A stretch of DNA of 57,127 nt, from the NCBI GenBank assembly GCA_018653085.1, contig JABIAY010000036.1:1-57127 (forward strand). Reading direction: 5' to 3'. Positions 22,390 to 31,153 of the stretch are shown piece by piece; position 1 is the stretch's first letter, and each line of letters starts with the position of its first letter. This DNA comes from Nitrospina sp. GTDB lineage: Bacteria; Nitrospinota; Nitrospinia; Nitrospinales; VA-1. A program made the position numbers and the translations under genes. The notes under the pieces were generated by a model. That model was not told where the DNA came from, did no database searches, and saw only the letters and a list, made by a program, of their open reading frames with translations.

Positions 22390-22513
22390 CCCCTCCCTTC
22401 ATAGGGAGGGGTTTGGGGAGGGTTTGATTTTTACTTGGAGCAGATCAGAGTTTTCCCCAAACCAGAACAAACAAAGCCAACCCTCCCTCAGTCCCTCCCT
22501 ATGAAGGGAGGGG
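22390..22513. repeat. MITE-like inverted-repeat element
   Basis: The left arm (about 22390-22424: CCCCTCCC-TTCATA-GGGAGGGG then GGGAGGGTT) and right arm (22479-22513: AACCCTCCC then CCCTCCCT-ATGA-AGGGAGGG) are near reverse complements. Each arm also folds into its own hairpin. About 55 bp lie between the arms and there is no ORF, so it has the shape of a non-autonomous miniature element. Confidence 0.7.
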
Positions 22514-22531
22514 AAATTTACTTTATACAGG

Positions 22532-23560
22532 CTATCTGCCACCGGTCGCTGGCCGGTTTAAAATATCGTGAATAAACCGGTTCGTGGCTTTCAGCACATG
22601 TGGTTTCTCCAGGTGGGATTTCATATCTGCAGGCAGACGCAGGGTGAAGGTGGAACCAACCCCCAGTTCGCTTTCCCCATGCAGATTACCACCCATCACC
22701 AGAACCAGTCGATGAGTGATAGCCAGCAGTAACGCATTGGCACCAAATCCGCTCGAAAGCGCCTCATCGGCCTGAGTATATCCTTTAAACAGATTTTCCA
22801 GAACCTTCGGGTCGATACCCGCACCGGTATCTTGCACAGCGAATGTCAGCCAGTCCATTTCGCCCACCGTTTTCCGGCTTACTTTAAGCACTATCTTGCC
22901 GTTTTCGACGTTATCTAATAGATTGAACAAGACCCGTTCCACCCTGCCCCGGTCGCCATTCATTTCGCCCGGTGAGCCGGGAAGTTCAACCATCAACGTA
23001 TTGCCTGATTTTTCAGCTGAAGACCTGAACTTCTCCGCCACTTCCTCCACCATGTCAGCAACGGAAAACAACGAGTGCTCCAAATCAGAGTGCCCGGATT
23101 CGATTTTCGACAGGTCAATAATTTCTTCGACCCATTTCATCAACTGACTGCTGGCTTTGCGGATTTTACTCACATCGGCTGTCAGGTTATCCAGACCTTG
23201 GTCCTCCAGTTCTTCCTGAACCATTTCGCTGTAACCGATGATGTGATTGAGAGGAGTTCTCAGCTCATGGCTGAGGTTGGCGAGAAAAACGGATTTGCTC
23301 AGGCTGGAAGTTTCGGCCTCGCGTTTATCGAGAGCCAACTGCTGGTTGGTTTTTTCCAGCTCTGATGTGCGGACAGCGACCTGCTTCTGGAGGGATTTTT
23401 GGTCAGTCTTTTCACCGCGCTTTTCGGTTTCTTCCAGCACGGTGTTGATCAAATCTATCAGCGGGTCGCAGTCCTTATCCCCAACTTTACTGATTCGTTC
23501 GGAATAGTCCCTATGCTCAATGATTTTTTCAAGAGCTTTTCGAATTCGCTCTGTGTCCAC
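22532..23560 (-). CDS. Soluble sensor histidine kinase
   Basis: 342 residues with no transmembrane segment. An N-terminal helical part ends in a coiled coil (about 55-90, QKSLQKQVAVRTSELEKTNQQL). The HisKA H-box is LSHELRTPLNHIIGY with His98. The HATPase domain has an N-box that reads NLLDNVENGKIVL, several residues shorter than the usual NLLxNAxKFTxxG form; DTGAGID (G1) and GVGSTFTLRLP (G2) follow. It lies four bases downstream of trxB. No response regulator is adjacent. Whether the shortened N-box still binds ATP is unclear. Confidence 0.85.
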   Translation of the reverse strand: MDTERIRKALEKIIEHRDYSERISKVGDKDCDPLIDLINTVLEETEKRGEKTDQKSLQKQVAVRTSELEKTNQQLALDKREAETSSLSKSVFLANLSHELRTPLNHIIGYSEMVQEELEDQGLDNLTADVSKIRKASSQLMKWVEEIIDLSKIESGHSDLEHSLFSVADMVEEVAEKFRSSAEKSGNTLMVELPGSPGEMNGDRGRVERVLFNLLDNVENGKIVLKVSRKTVGEMDWLTFAVQDTGAGIDPKVLENLFKGYTQADEALSSGFGANALLLAITHRLVLVMGGNLHGESELGVGSTFTLRLPADMKSHLEKPHVLKATNRFIHDILNRPATGGR

Positions 23561-23564
23561 GATC

Positions 23565-24518
23565 CTACTCTGTCAGCCCTTTTTCGGCGAGCCAGCGTTC
23601 CGCTTCCAGGGATGCGGCGCAACCGGTGCCTGCGGCGGTGATGGCCTGCCTGTATTTATGGTCATGCACATCTCCGGCGGCAAAGACTCCTTCGATATTG
23701 GTTTCCTGGGTTCCCGCTCTCACCTTAATATAACCGGCATCGTCCAGATCCAACTGTCCGTTGAAGATAGACGTATTGGGAGTATGACCAATGGCGTAAA
23801 AAAGTCCTGCGACTTCGATTTCTCGCTCTTCCTGAGTCTTGACATTTTTCAGACGCGCGCCGGTCAAATAATCCGCGCCGATGGCATCTTCCAGAACGGT
23901 GTCCCAGATGATTTCCAGTTTCGGATTTTTGAGTGCCCGCTCCCGCATGATCTTGGAAGCGCGAAGCTCATCGCGCCGGTGCACCAGATAAACTACAGAA
24001 CCAAACTTTGCCAGATAAGTGGCTTCTTCCACCGCCGTATCCCCTCCGCCGATAACCATCAGCGGCTGGTTGCGAAACATGGGAAGCGCACCATCACAAA
24101 CAGCACAGGCCGACATGCCGTTGTTCCACATTTTTTCTTCATTGGGGACTCCCATCCGCTTCGCCGTCGCCCCGGTGGAAATGATCACCGAATGCGCACG
24201 CACTTCGCGGTTCTCGGATTTCAAAACAAAAGGCCGTTGGCTGAAATCGGCAGAGGTCACATCTTCCTGCACCATTTCGGTGCCGAAACGCTCGGACTGC
24301 TTGCGGAACAACTGCATCAACTCCGGCCCGCCAATTCCTTCGGGAAATCCCGGATAATTTTCAACTTCGGTGGTGGTGGTCAACTGTCCACCTGCTGAGC
24401 CGCCCATCATATAACCTTCAAACATAAAAGGGCTGAGATTTGCCCTGGCAGAATAAATCGCGGCGGTATGCCCGGCAGGCCCCGAACCGACTATGACAAC
24501 ATTCTTAACGTCTGACAT
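23565..24518 (-). CDS. trxB: Thioredoxin reductase
   Basis: 317 residues. The FAD-binding GSGPAGHTAAIYSARA lies at 11-26, the redox-active CAVC at 138-141 (CAVCDG), the NADPH motif GGGDTAVEEA near 157-166 and the C-terminal GVFAAGDVHD. It transfers electrons from NADPH to thioredoxin in the cytoplasm. It is followed by the histidine kinase gene at four bases, and preceded on the same strand by the SUMF1-type gene. Confidence 0.96.
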   Translation of the reverse strand: MSDVKNVVIVGSGPAGHTAAIYSARANLSPFMFEGYMMGGSAGGQLTTTTEVENYPGFPEGIGGPELMQLFRKQSERFGTEMVQEDVTSADFSQRPFVLKSENREVRAHSVIISTGATAKRMGVPNEEKMWNNGMSACAVCDGALPMFRNQPLMVIGGGDTAVEEATYLAKFGSVVYLVHRRDELRASKIMRERALKNPKLEIIWDTVLEDAIGADYLTGARLKNVKTQEEREIEVAGLFYAIGHTPNTSIFNGQLDLDDAGYIKVRAGTQETNIEGVFAAGDVHDHKYRQAITAAGTGCAASLEAERWLAEKGLTE

Positions 24519-24526
24519 AACTTCCT

Positions 24527-25240
24527 CTACTTTTCTATTTTTATACAGCGAAACCCTACATCGCTATATCTCAATTCGGGATCTTTTTTGACCCTATCGG
24601 AGGTTCTTAAATAATGGCCGGGAGAATTCCACGACCCTCCGCGTACCACTTTGTTCTTCTCTTTGCTTGCCTCATACCAATCTTGAGTCCACTCATAGAC
24701 ATTGCCCATCATATCGTAGAGACCGTTGGAATTAGCTGTAAACTTTCCCGTATCTTCCGGAGCGCCTGTGCCATAAGGCTGAGCAAAATAGGCTCCGCCC
24801 AGTTTTTTACCTTGTGCCGCCGCCTCCCATTGCGCCTCGGTTGGGAGTTCTCCTCCCCGCCAGGCACAGTAAGTTCGCGCATCTTCCCAGCTTACGAACA
24901 CAACCGGTTGACGCGGTTTATTAAAATCCTTCGGGCGGTCTTCATGCAGTACCGCCGGTTCACAAACTCCGGCGATAAAACATTCCCGGTAATCGGCATT
25001 ACTGACTTCATATTTATCGATCCAGAACGGACCTATCTTCACCTTACGGAGAGCTTCGTCATTACACCAGTCGGCATTACTTTGTTCTTCTTCGCAATAA
25101 TAACTTCCCAGATTATATTCACCGCCCGGGATTAAAACCTGTGAGTCGCCAGACTCTGCATGGATGGCAACTGGCAGGACATTTAAATACGCAAAGAAAG
25201 CGATTCCCGGCAAGATATGCTTGAATCGGTGGGAGATCAT
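24527..25240 (-). CDS. Exported SUMF1/FGE-fold protein
   Basis: 237 residues with a signal peptide (about 1-28). The formylglycine-generating-enzyme-sulfatase fold is shown by [68 protein letters not shown] and [19 protein letters not shown]...GFRC. The two copper-binding active-site cysteines of true FGE are absent after GGSW, so it is unlikely to make formylglycine; a structural or binding role is more likely. Its ATG overlaps the thrC stop by four bases (ATGA). Confidence 0.88.
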   Translation of the reverse strand: MISHRFKHILPGIAFFAYLNVLPVAIHAESGDSQVLIPGGEYNLGSYYCEEEQSNADWCNDEALRKVKIGPFWIDKYEVSNADYRECFIAGVCEPAVLHEDRPKDFNKPRQPVVFVSWEDARTYCAWRGGELPTEAQWEAAAQGKKLGGAYFAQPYGTGAPEDTGKFTANSNGLYDMMGNVYEWTQDWYEASKEKNKVVRGGSWNSPGHYLRTSDRVKKDPELRYSDVGFRCIKIEK

Positions 25241-26568
25241 GATTCTATTTTTTCCAAAATTGCTTTTCGCACAGCTTCATAATCGGCGGCCAGTTCAACC
25301 GGAGAAAATGCGTGGTCCGACTGGATTCCTTCTATCTGATTCGTATGGTAGTTAAAAAGAAAGTCGGTGAATTTTAATCCGTTAGCAGTGGAAATCACCA
25401 CCACACGGTCACTCTTCTTGATATCACCACGCTCAACCAGTTTTTCAAGTACTGCCAGAGCCACTCCGGTATGCGGACAACAGAGCAGTCCGGTTTTATT
25501 GGCCTTGCCAACCGCATTAGCCAACTCGCTTTCTGATGCCTCTTCAACGATACCATCGAAAGTCTGAAGAGCGCGGATAGCTTTTTTATAACTGACCGGG
25601 TCTCCAATCTGAATGGCACTTGCCAGGGTTTTTTTCGCCTGGATGGATTCGAATGTTTTAAATCCATTTTTAAAGCTACGGTAAAGCGGGTCCGCCATTT
25701 GCGCCTGAGCGCAGACCAGACGAGGGAGCTTGTCGATCAGCCCCAAATCATAGAACATCTGGAATCCTTTACCGATCGCGCTGACATTGCCCAGGTTACC
25801 GCCAGGGACGATTACAAAGTCGGGTACTTTCCAATTGAACTGCTGGACTATTTCAAAGCTAATGGTTTTTTGGCCTTCAATCCTCAGAGAGTTCATGGAG
25901 TTTGCCAGGTAAATATCATTTTTCTGGCAAACCTCTTGCACCAGTTTCATGCACCCGTCAAAATCGGTATCAAGAGATAAAGTGAGCACGCCATGTGTGA
26001 TGGGTTGAATCAACTGTGTCAACGAGACTTTATCTTTCGGCAAAAACACAATGGCAGGAATATCGGCAAGCGCACAATAGGCGGCCAGTGCGGCAGAAGT
26101 GTCCCCGGTTGATGCACAGGCCACCGCCTTGATATTTTTTCCCTTGGCAATCATTTGTTTGACCATGGAGACCAACACGGTCATTCCCAAATCTTTGAAA
26201 GACCCGGTATGCGCCATGCCACATTGCTTGACCCATAGATCATCAAGACCAATCTGGTGACCCAGCCTCTCGGCCCAGAAAAGGTTCGTACCCCCTTCAT
26301 AAGTAGATACAATATTATCGTTTTCCACAGTGGGGCAGACCAACTCCCTTTTCCCCCACACGGCACTGCCATAAGGCCATTCATTACGCCGGTACCGGCT
26401 CTCAAACAGGGTTTTCCATTTTTCAGGTGATCGCTGTTTCAGCAGCTCCATATCGTGTTGCACTTCCAGAAGTTCATTACACTTCTTGCAACGATAAACG
26501 ATATCGGTCAGATCATACCGGTTTTGGCAATCCGGATTAATACATTGAAACCAGGCTTTAAATTCCAT
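25237..26568 (-). CDS. thrC: Threonine synthase
   Basis: 443 residues. An N-terminal zinc ribbon (Cys9, Cys14, Cys27, Cys30) precedes the PLP-dependent fold. The cofactor lysine is Lys125 in [10 protein letters not shown], and [15 protein letters not shown] and the phosphate-binding [10 protein letters not shown] loop follow. It converts O-phosphohomoserine to threonine. The zinc ribbon and length fit the class common outside enterobacteria. It lies two bases downstream of hom, giving a homoserine-to-threonine operon; no thrB kinase is visible here. Confidence 0.95.
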   Translation of the reverse strand: MEFKAWFQCINPDCQNRYDLTDIVYRCKKCNELLEVQHDMELLKQRSPEKWKTLFESRYRRNEWPYGSAVWGKRELVCPTVENDNIVSTYEGGTNLFWAERLGHQIGLDDLWVKQCGMAHTGSFKDLGMTVLVSMVKQMIAKGKNIKAVACASTGDTSAALAAYCALADIPAIVFLPKDKVSLTQLIQPITHGVLTLSLDTDFDGCMKLVQEVCQKNDIYLANSMNSLRIEGQKTISFEIVQQFNWKVPDFVIVPGGNLGNVSAIGKGFQMFYDLGLIDKLPRLVCAQAQMADPLYRSFKNGFKTFESIQAKKTLASAIQIGDPVSYKKAIRALQTFDGIVEEASESELANAVGKANKTGLLCCPHTGVALAVLEKLVERGDIKKSDRVVVISTANGLKFTDFLFNYHTNQIEGIQSDHAFSPVELAADYEAVRKAILEKIES

Positions 26569-26570
26569 TT

Positions 26571-27875
26571 CTATTTTTCCACACGAATCAAATTTGGTTT
26601 TTCACAGACTACATCCAGTTGTTCTATTTCCTTCAAAGCAGACTGAATATTTTTCTCGCTGGCTTTATGACACATCATCACCAACGGCACCCCTTCGCCA
26701 CTGCCTGCCCGCCCTCGCTGGATCATGGACTCTATGCTGATAGAATGGGTCCCTAGTATTCCAGATAGTTTGGAAAGAACGCCCGGTTTATCCAGCACAC
26801 TGAAACGCAGGAAATATTCCGACTCAACCTCACTAATATCTTTCAAGGGGATCGCTTTGATTTCTTCACTTTGGAAAGACCCGGCAGGAACTCTTTCTCC
26901 CACTCCCGAGAGGATGTTCCGGGCAATCTCCACGACATCTCCCACCACCGCACTGCCAGTAGGTAAAGCCCCTGCCCCGTGACCAATCAGGATATTTTCA
27001 TCCATCAAATCATCGCAGACACGAATGGCGTTTAACGCTCCATTGACATTAGCCATCGGGTGTGCGACCGGAATCATTGCGGGATGGACCCGAATATCGA
27101 TTGCCTGTCCATCATATTTGGATATGGCAAGCAGTTTGATCCGATAGCCAAACTCCCGAGCGCATTCGATATCCTCCGAGGTGATATCCGAAATACCGGA
27201 AACCGTTATATCGTCAAACTCCACAGGAGTTCCATAAGCCAGGCGTGTCAGCACCGCTATTTTGTGGGCGGAATCAATTCCTTCAATATCAAAAGTCGGG
27301 TCCGCTTCGGCAAAACCTTTTTCCTGCGCTTCTTTCAATGCGGTATCGAAGTCGCAATTCTCATCCGACATTTTGCTGAGGATATAATTTGCTGTCCCAT
27401 TCACGATACCTTCCATGGACTGGATGCGGTTGGCGACAAACGCCTCACGAACCGAACGAATTATAGGGATGGCTCCCCCAATAGAAGCTTCGAACCCTAC
27501 GGACAAACCTTTTTGAGCAACCGCTGAAAATATTTCATCCCCATGTTTAGCCAGCAGGGCCTTGTTTGCCGTCACCACATGTTTTCCCCGATCAATGGCC
27601 TGAAGAAGAAATTTTTTGGCTGGCTCGTAACCACCGATCAATTCGATGACCACATCAATATCAGGGTGGTCGATCACCTCATCAGCAGAAGTCGTCAACA
27701 CATCGGGGCCAAGTTTGATTCCCCGGTCGGTAGTAATATCCAGGTCAGCCACTTTAACCAGTTCCACCCCGGCTCCCAACCGCTTTTTTATAACCTCACT
27801 GTTTTCCGTAAGGATTTTAGCGACACCGGCACCTATAGTGCCAAAGCCGATCATTCCCACCTTAATAGTTTTCAT
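26571..27875 (-). CDS. hom: Homoserine dehydrogenase with ACT domain
   Basis: 434 residues: NAD(P)-binding [13 protein letters not shown] (10-22), the catalytic centre with [29 protein letters not shown] and [11 protein letters not shown], and a C-terminal ACT domain (about 350-430: [29 protein letters not shown]). The ACT domain usually allows feedback inhibition by threonine. It reduces aspartate semialdehyde to homoserine. Sits between the AlaC-like aminotransferase and thrC on one minus-strand transcript. Confidence 0.96.
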   Translation of the reverse strand: MKTIKVGMIGFGTIGAGVAKILTENSEVIKKRLGAGVELVKVADLDITTDRGIKLGPDVLTTSADEVIDHPDIDVVIELIGGYEPAKKFLLQAIDRGKHVVTANKALLAKHGDEIFSAVAQKGLSVGFEASIGGAIPIIRSVREAFVANRIQSMEGIVNGTANYILSKMSDENCDFDTALKEAQEKGFAEADPTFDIEGIDSAHKIAVLTRLAYGTPVEFDDITVSGISDITSEDIECAREFGYRIKLLAISKYDGQAIDIRVHPAMIPVAHPMANVNGALNAIRVCDDLMDENILIGHGAGALPTGSAVVGDVVEIARNILSGVGERVPAGSFQSEEIKAIPLKDISEVESEYFLRFSVLDKPGVLSKLSGILGTHSISIESMIQRGRAGSGEGVPLVMMCHKASEKNIQSALKEIEQLDVVCEKPNLIRVEK

Positions 27876-27891
27876 CGTTTACTCAATTCCG

Positions 27892-29058
27892 TTAAAAAAT
27901 CTCTCGAATTCCGCGAACCGCCTGTCGAATTCTATGTTCATTTTCGACCAGCGAGAACCGTACAAAGTGGTCCCCGCCTTCTCCAAATCCGATTCCAGGC
28001 GCAACAGCCACTTTGGCTTTTTCCAGAAGTAATTTACAAAACTCCAGGGACCCCATTTTCTTGAATCGGTCCGGGATTTCCGCCCAGACCATCATGGTCG
28101 CTTTCGGCGGTGTCACTTCCCATCCGATTCGATTCAGCGATTCGCACAGGACATCCCGCCGTTGTTGGTAAGTATCGCGGATTTCTTCCACACAGTCACG
28201 CGGACCATTCAGAGCTACCGTAGCCGCTATCTGGATCGGTTGAAACATGCCGTAGTCCTGATAACTTTTGATGCGCGCCAGAGCATGAATGATTTCAGAA
28301 TTTCCGACTGCGAAACCTACACGCCACCCCGGCATATTATAACTTTTTGACAAACTAAAAAACTCAATTCCCACTTCTTTCGCCCCTGGAACCTGCAAGA
28401 AACTGGGAGCACGATAACCGTCAAAAACGATGTCCCCGTAAGCAAAGTCGTGGATCACAATCAGGTCATGTTCTTTGGCAAAGTCCACCACCTTCTCAAA
28501 GAAATCAATATCCACCACCTGAGTCGTGGGGTTGTGGGGGAAGTTGATGACCATTGCCTTTGGCCTCGGCCAGTTACTCTTGAAGGCATCGAGAAGGGAC
28601 TCAAAGAAATCCACATCGGGGTTAAGAGGTACATGAATGACATCAGCGTTGGCCAAAATAAAAGCATATGTATGAATCGGATAAGTAGGTGTTGGCACCA
28701 GAACCGAGTCGCCGGGGCTGGTGATCGCCATAGCCAGGTGGGCAATGCCTTCTTTAGAACCAATCGTTGCAATCGCTTCGGAATTCGGGTCCAGGTCGAC
28801 ATCGTGGTTGCGCTTGTACCAGTCGGTGATAGCGAGGCGCAATTTGTAAATGCCTCTGGAAAGCGAATAGCGGTGGTTGGCTTCCTTCTGCGCAGATTCA
28901 ATCAGCTTGTCGACAATATGGTTGGGGGTCGGCATATCCGGATTCCCCAGACCAAAGTCGATGATATCTTCCCCGCGCCGACGGGCCTCATATTTGAGCT
29001 CGTTGACAATGCCCAAAACATAAGGTGGAAGGCGCTGAATTCTGGAAAATTCTCTCAT
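27892..29058 (-). CDS. Class I/II aminotransferase, AlaC-like
   Basis: 388 residues. Fold-type I PLP enzyme: [11 protein letters not shown] (35-45), [13 protein letters not shown] (121-133), NFPHNPTTQ (172-180), PLP lysine Lys238 in [15 protein letters not shown] and the C-terminal [19 protein letters not shown]. The sequence style matches AlaC (glutamate-pyruvate aminotransferase) and the related LL-diaminopimelate aminotransferase group. Linked to hom by 16 bp, which suggests a role in amino-acid synthesis. The exact substrate is not settled by sequence. Confidence 0.88.
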   Translation of the reverse strand: MREFSRIQRLPPYVLGIVNELKYEARRRGEDIIDFGLGNPDMPTPNHIVDKLIESAQKEANHRYSLSRGIYKLRLAITDWYKRNHDVDLDPNSEAIATIGSKEGIAHLAMAITSPGDSVLVPTPTYPIHTYAFILANADVIHVPLNPDVDFFESLLDAFKSNWPRPKAMVINFPHNPTTQVVDIDFFEKVVDFAKEHDLIVIHDFAYGDIVFDGYRAPSFLQVPGAKEVGIEFFSLSKSYNMPGWRVGFAVGNSEIIHALARIKSYQDYGMFQPIQIAATVALNGPRDCVEEIRDTYQQRRDVLCESLNRIGWEVTPPKATMMVWAEIPDRFKKMGSLEFCKLLLEKAKVAVAPGIGFGEGGDHFVRFSLVENEHRIRQAVRGIREIF

Positions 29059-29401
29059 GATTTCAAAATGTTAAGGGAGTTGGTCCGATTGCCCGCGTAA
29101 CATAACATAATTTGTAAAACCCGGCAAACCTAAACCCCGCATGGTCGTCTTCGCGAGCCGCAAAGCGGCGTGGCGATCCAGAGTTGCTGGGTTTACCCCT
29201 GCGGGGCACGAGAGTTCAGGTGAGATGTCACGCCTTCACGGATCCTGTGCTGAGCGTAGCCGAAGTATTCGCAATGACGGCTTATGCAAAGTTCTCCCGT
29301 CAACGACAAAAGGAATACTTTAATTTTTTTTCATCCACCACTATAATCACCCAAGTTCAGTTATTTTTTGGTTTTCGTAAAAAAGGGATTCATCCAAATT
29401 A
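29059..29401. repeat. Divergent intergenic region with dispersed repeat
   Basis: 343 bp without a supported gene. Bases 29151-29185 are identical to 12749-12783, and the following stretch up to about 29305 (TGAGCGTAGCCGAAG, GACGGCTTATGCAAAG) also echoes the 12.7-kb cluster. The last 70 bp before uppP are AT-rich and should carry its promoter. Frames here are translated repeats. Confidence 0.7.
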
Positions 29402-30202
29402 ATGGAATTTTTTCAGATTATTTTATTGAGCGTCATTCAAGGGCTCACAGAATTCCTGCCTATTTCCAGTTCCGGGCATTTGATTCTGGCCCCCATGATC
29501 TTCAATTTTGAGGATCAGGGTCAGGCTCTGGATGCCATTTTGCATTTAGGTACCCTTCTGGCAATGATAATCTTCTTCCGCAAGGACTTGGCAGGTTTAG
29601 CGATGAGTTTATTTGACCGCCAGAAATCGCCGGAAACACATCATCTGGCATGGTGTATCCTCGTTGCCTCCATCCCCGCAGGAATGATAGGCCTGTTTGG
29701 GGGAGAATGGATTGAAGCCAACCTGAGGAGTCCCACTTTTGTCGGGGGCAACCTTTTTTTCTGGTCCCTCATATTCATCGCGGCGGATCGCTATCGTTCA
29801 AAAAATACAAACCCGGAGACAGAGTTGAATCGGCTCAGTCTACGGCAAATTCTGTTTATCGGGTGCGCCCAGGCCATTGCCCTTTTGCCGGGAACCTCAC
29901 GGTCTGGCATCACTATTGTTGCGGGACTTTTCAGTAACCTCTCGCACACTTCGGCAACCCGATTTTCTTTTCTGCTGGGAACTCCGATTATTTTTGCGGC
30001 CGGAATGCACAAACTGGTGCAGTTCACATCGCAACCCGAGCACACCTACTCCAACCTCCACCTGTTAATAGGGCTGGGAATAAGCTTCCTGGTCGGCTTA
30101 CTGGCTATTCAGCTTCTGCTCAAGATCGTTGAGAAAGCAGGTCTGCTACCCTTTATCATTTATAGATTACTTCTCGCAGGCGGGATTTTTCTTTACTATT
30201 GA
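29402..30202 (+). CDS. uppP: Undecaprenyl-diphosphate phosphatase
   Basis: 266 residues with about eight membrane helices. Family motifs are GLTEFLPISSSGHLIL (14-29) with the catalytic Glu and Ser residues, and LLPGTSRSGITIVAGL (about 161-176) with the catalytic Arg. It removes the beta-phosphate of C55-PP, recycling the lipid carrier for peptidoglycan and other envelope polymers, and can give bacitracin tolerance. Single gene, closed by the terminator at 30235-30265. Confidence 0.97.
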   Translation: MEFFQIILLSVIQGLTEFLPISSSGHLILAPMIFNFEDQGQALDAILHLGTLLAMIIFFRKDLAGLAMSLFDRQKSPETHHLAWCILVASIPAGMIGLFGGEWIEANLRSPTFVGGNLFFWSLIFIAADRYRSKNTNPETELNRLSLRQILFIGCAQAIALLPGTSRSGITIVAGLFSNLSHTSATRFSFLLGTPIIFAAGMHKLVQFTSQPEHTYSNLHLLIGLGISFLVGLLAIQLLLKIVEKAGLLPFIIYRLLLAGGIFLYY

Positions 30203-30234
30203 GGAGAGGAGTTCTTCCAACATCAAGGCAAAAA

Positions 30235-30265
30235 AAAGCCGACCCGGAAAAACCAGGTCGGCTTT
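30235..30265. terminator. Bidirectional terminator between uppP and the secreted protein gene
   Basis: A perfect stem AAAGCCGACC / GGTCGGCTTT with an 11-base loop, A-rich on the left and TTTAATTTT on the right. It serves both convergent genes. Confidence 0.9.
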
Positions 30266-30285
30266 AATTTTAAAACTTGAAGATT

Positions 30286-30714
30286 TTAACCACAGCTTAC
30301 GCTAATGTTGGTCGTACCGGTGTTGGTGATTCTAACTTCGCCACTGATGTCTCCAATGGAGTCGCCACGGCTGAAATTGCTTTGCCCACCTAAAACTACT
30401 TTAGTTTGTCCCATGGAGTGTTTGCTCTTCATTTTGACATAAGAATTGCCTGCCGCTCCACCACCGTCAGTGGGAAAACCCTGATGAGCACTCGGGCTCA
30501 AGCTTATCGGGACCGTGGTGAAATTTGAAGATTTCCAGACCGAAGCATTTGCTTCACCCCGGTCAACTGCTCCGCCACCTGTATTTTCCAAGGTGATGGA
30601 ACCAGCATTGGTGCATTTAGTCATCGCACCCGGTGCCAACGATCCTGCAAATGCAGAACTTGCAAGGCAAAAAGATGCTACAGCAACCAGTAGTACAACA
30701 GCGAGTTTTTTCAT
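30286..30714 (-). CDS. Small secreted Gly/Ser/Thr-rich protein
   Basis: 142 residues. The signal peptide MKKLAVVLLVAVASFCLASSAFAG is of Sec type with cleavage after AFA. The mature part is rich in Gly, Ser, Asn and Thr with beta-strand-like spacing (GSITLENTGGGAVDRGEANASVW, GEVRITNTGTTNISVSC). Cys near position 34 and the penultimate Cys could form a disulfide joining the ends. No family recognised. A GGGAGGA ribosome-binding site, a strong promoter 230 bp upstream and a terminator suggest high expression; a matrix or adhesion role is only a guess. Confidence 0.75.
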   Translation of the reverse strand: MKKLAVVLLVAVASFCLASSAFAGSLAPGAMTKCTNAGSITLENTGGGAVDRGEANASVWKSSNFTTVPISLSPSAHQGFPTDGGGAAGNSYVKMKSKHSMGQTKVVLGGQSNFSRGDSIGDISGEVRITNTGTTNISVSCG

Positions 30715-30943
30715 TGTAAATCCTCCCTTACCCTAGTTAACAAACGTTCACCTACTAATATTCTAAATGAGGCGATTCCGAGGAACGGCCTCCTCCCTTT
30801 ATTAGTGAACTTTTTATGCAACTTTTTCAAACAACGTTGCAGTGTCTGAACTCCCAGCGATTGAAGTTTTTCGACACTTTCATCAAATCCATAAAGTAGG
30901 ATATTTCCTACCACAACAAGGCGCAGATTCAATGTTTCAAAGA
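30715..30943 (-). promoter_or_regulatory. Long 5' leader of the secreted protein mRNA
   Basis: About 220 nt lie between the predicted transcription start near 30937 and the ATG. The leader folds at least twice: GTAGGA-AATA-TCCTAC (about 30895-30910) and GAGGCCGTTCCTCGGAATCGCCTC (30792-30769). A frame of 73 codons from a TTG is open across it and overlaps the ATG by four bases, but has no ribosome-binding site. Looks like a structured leader rather than a gene. Confidence 0.45.
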
Positions 30944-30971
30944 AGTATACTTATGGGCAAAAACATGTCAA
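30944..30971 (-). promoter_or_regulatory. Near-consensus sigma-70-type promoter
   Basis: On the minus strand: TTGACA (30971-30966), a 16-bp spacer and TATACT (30949-30944). A perfect -35 and a 5/6 -10 make it the strongest promoter seen in the window. Confidence 0.75.
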
Positions 30972-31153
30972 TGCTTATTTCCACATGACAAAAAAAAACC
31001 TTTAAAATCAACATGTTATAGATATTATTTCCTGAGCCCACCCAGACAAAACTCGTCAATTCCCACAATATTTATAGGGAAAGGTCCTATAGTGAATAAT
31101 CCGAGACACCTATAATTTCGCGTAAAATTTCCCACCAACCATTTTCTCCTCCA

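Noticed and set aside
30711-30932. 73-codon frame in the leader of the secreted protein gene
   Set aside because: TTG start only a few bases after the predicted transcription start, no ribosome-binding site, and hairpins across it. Kept as a structured leader instead.
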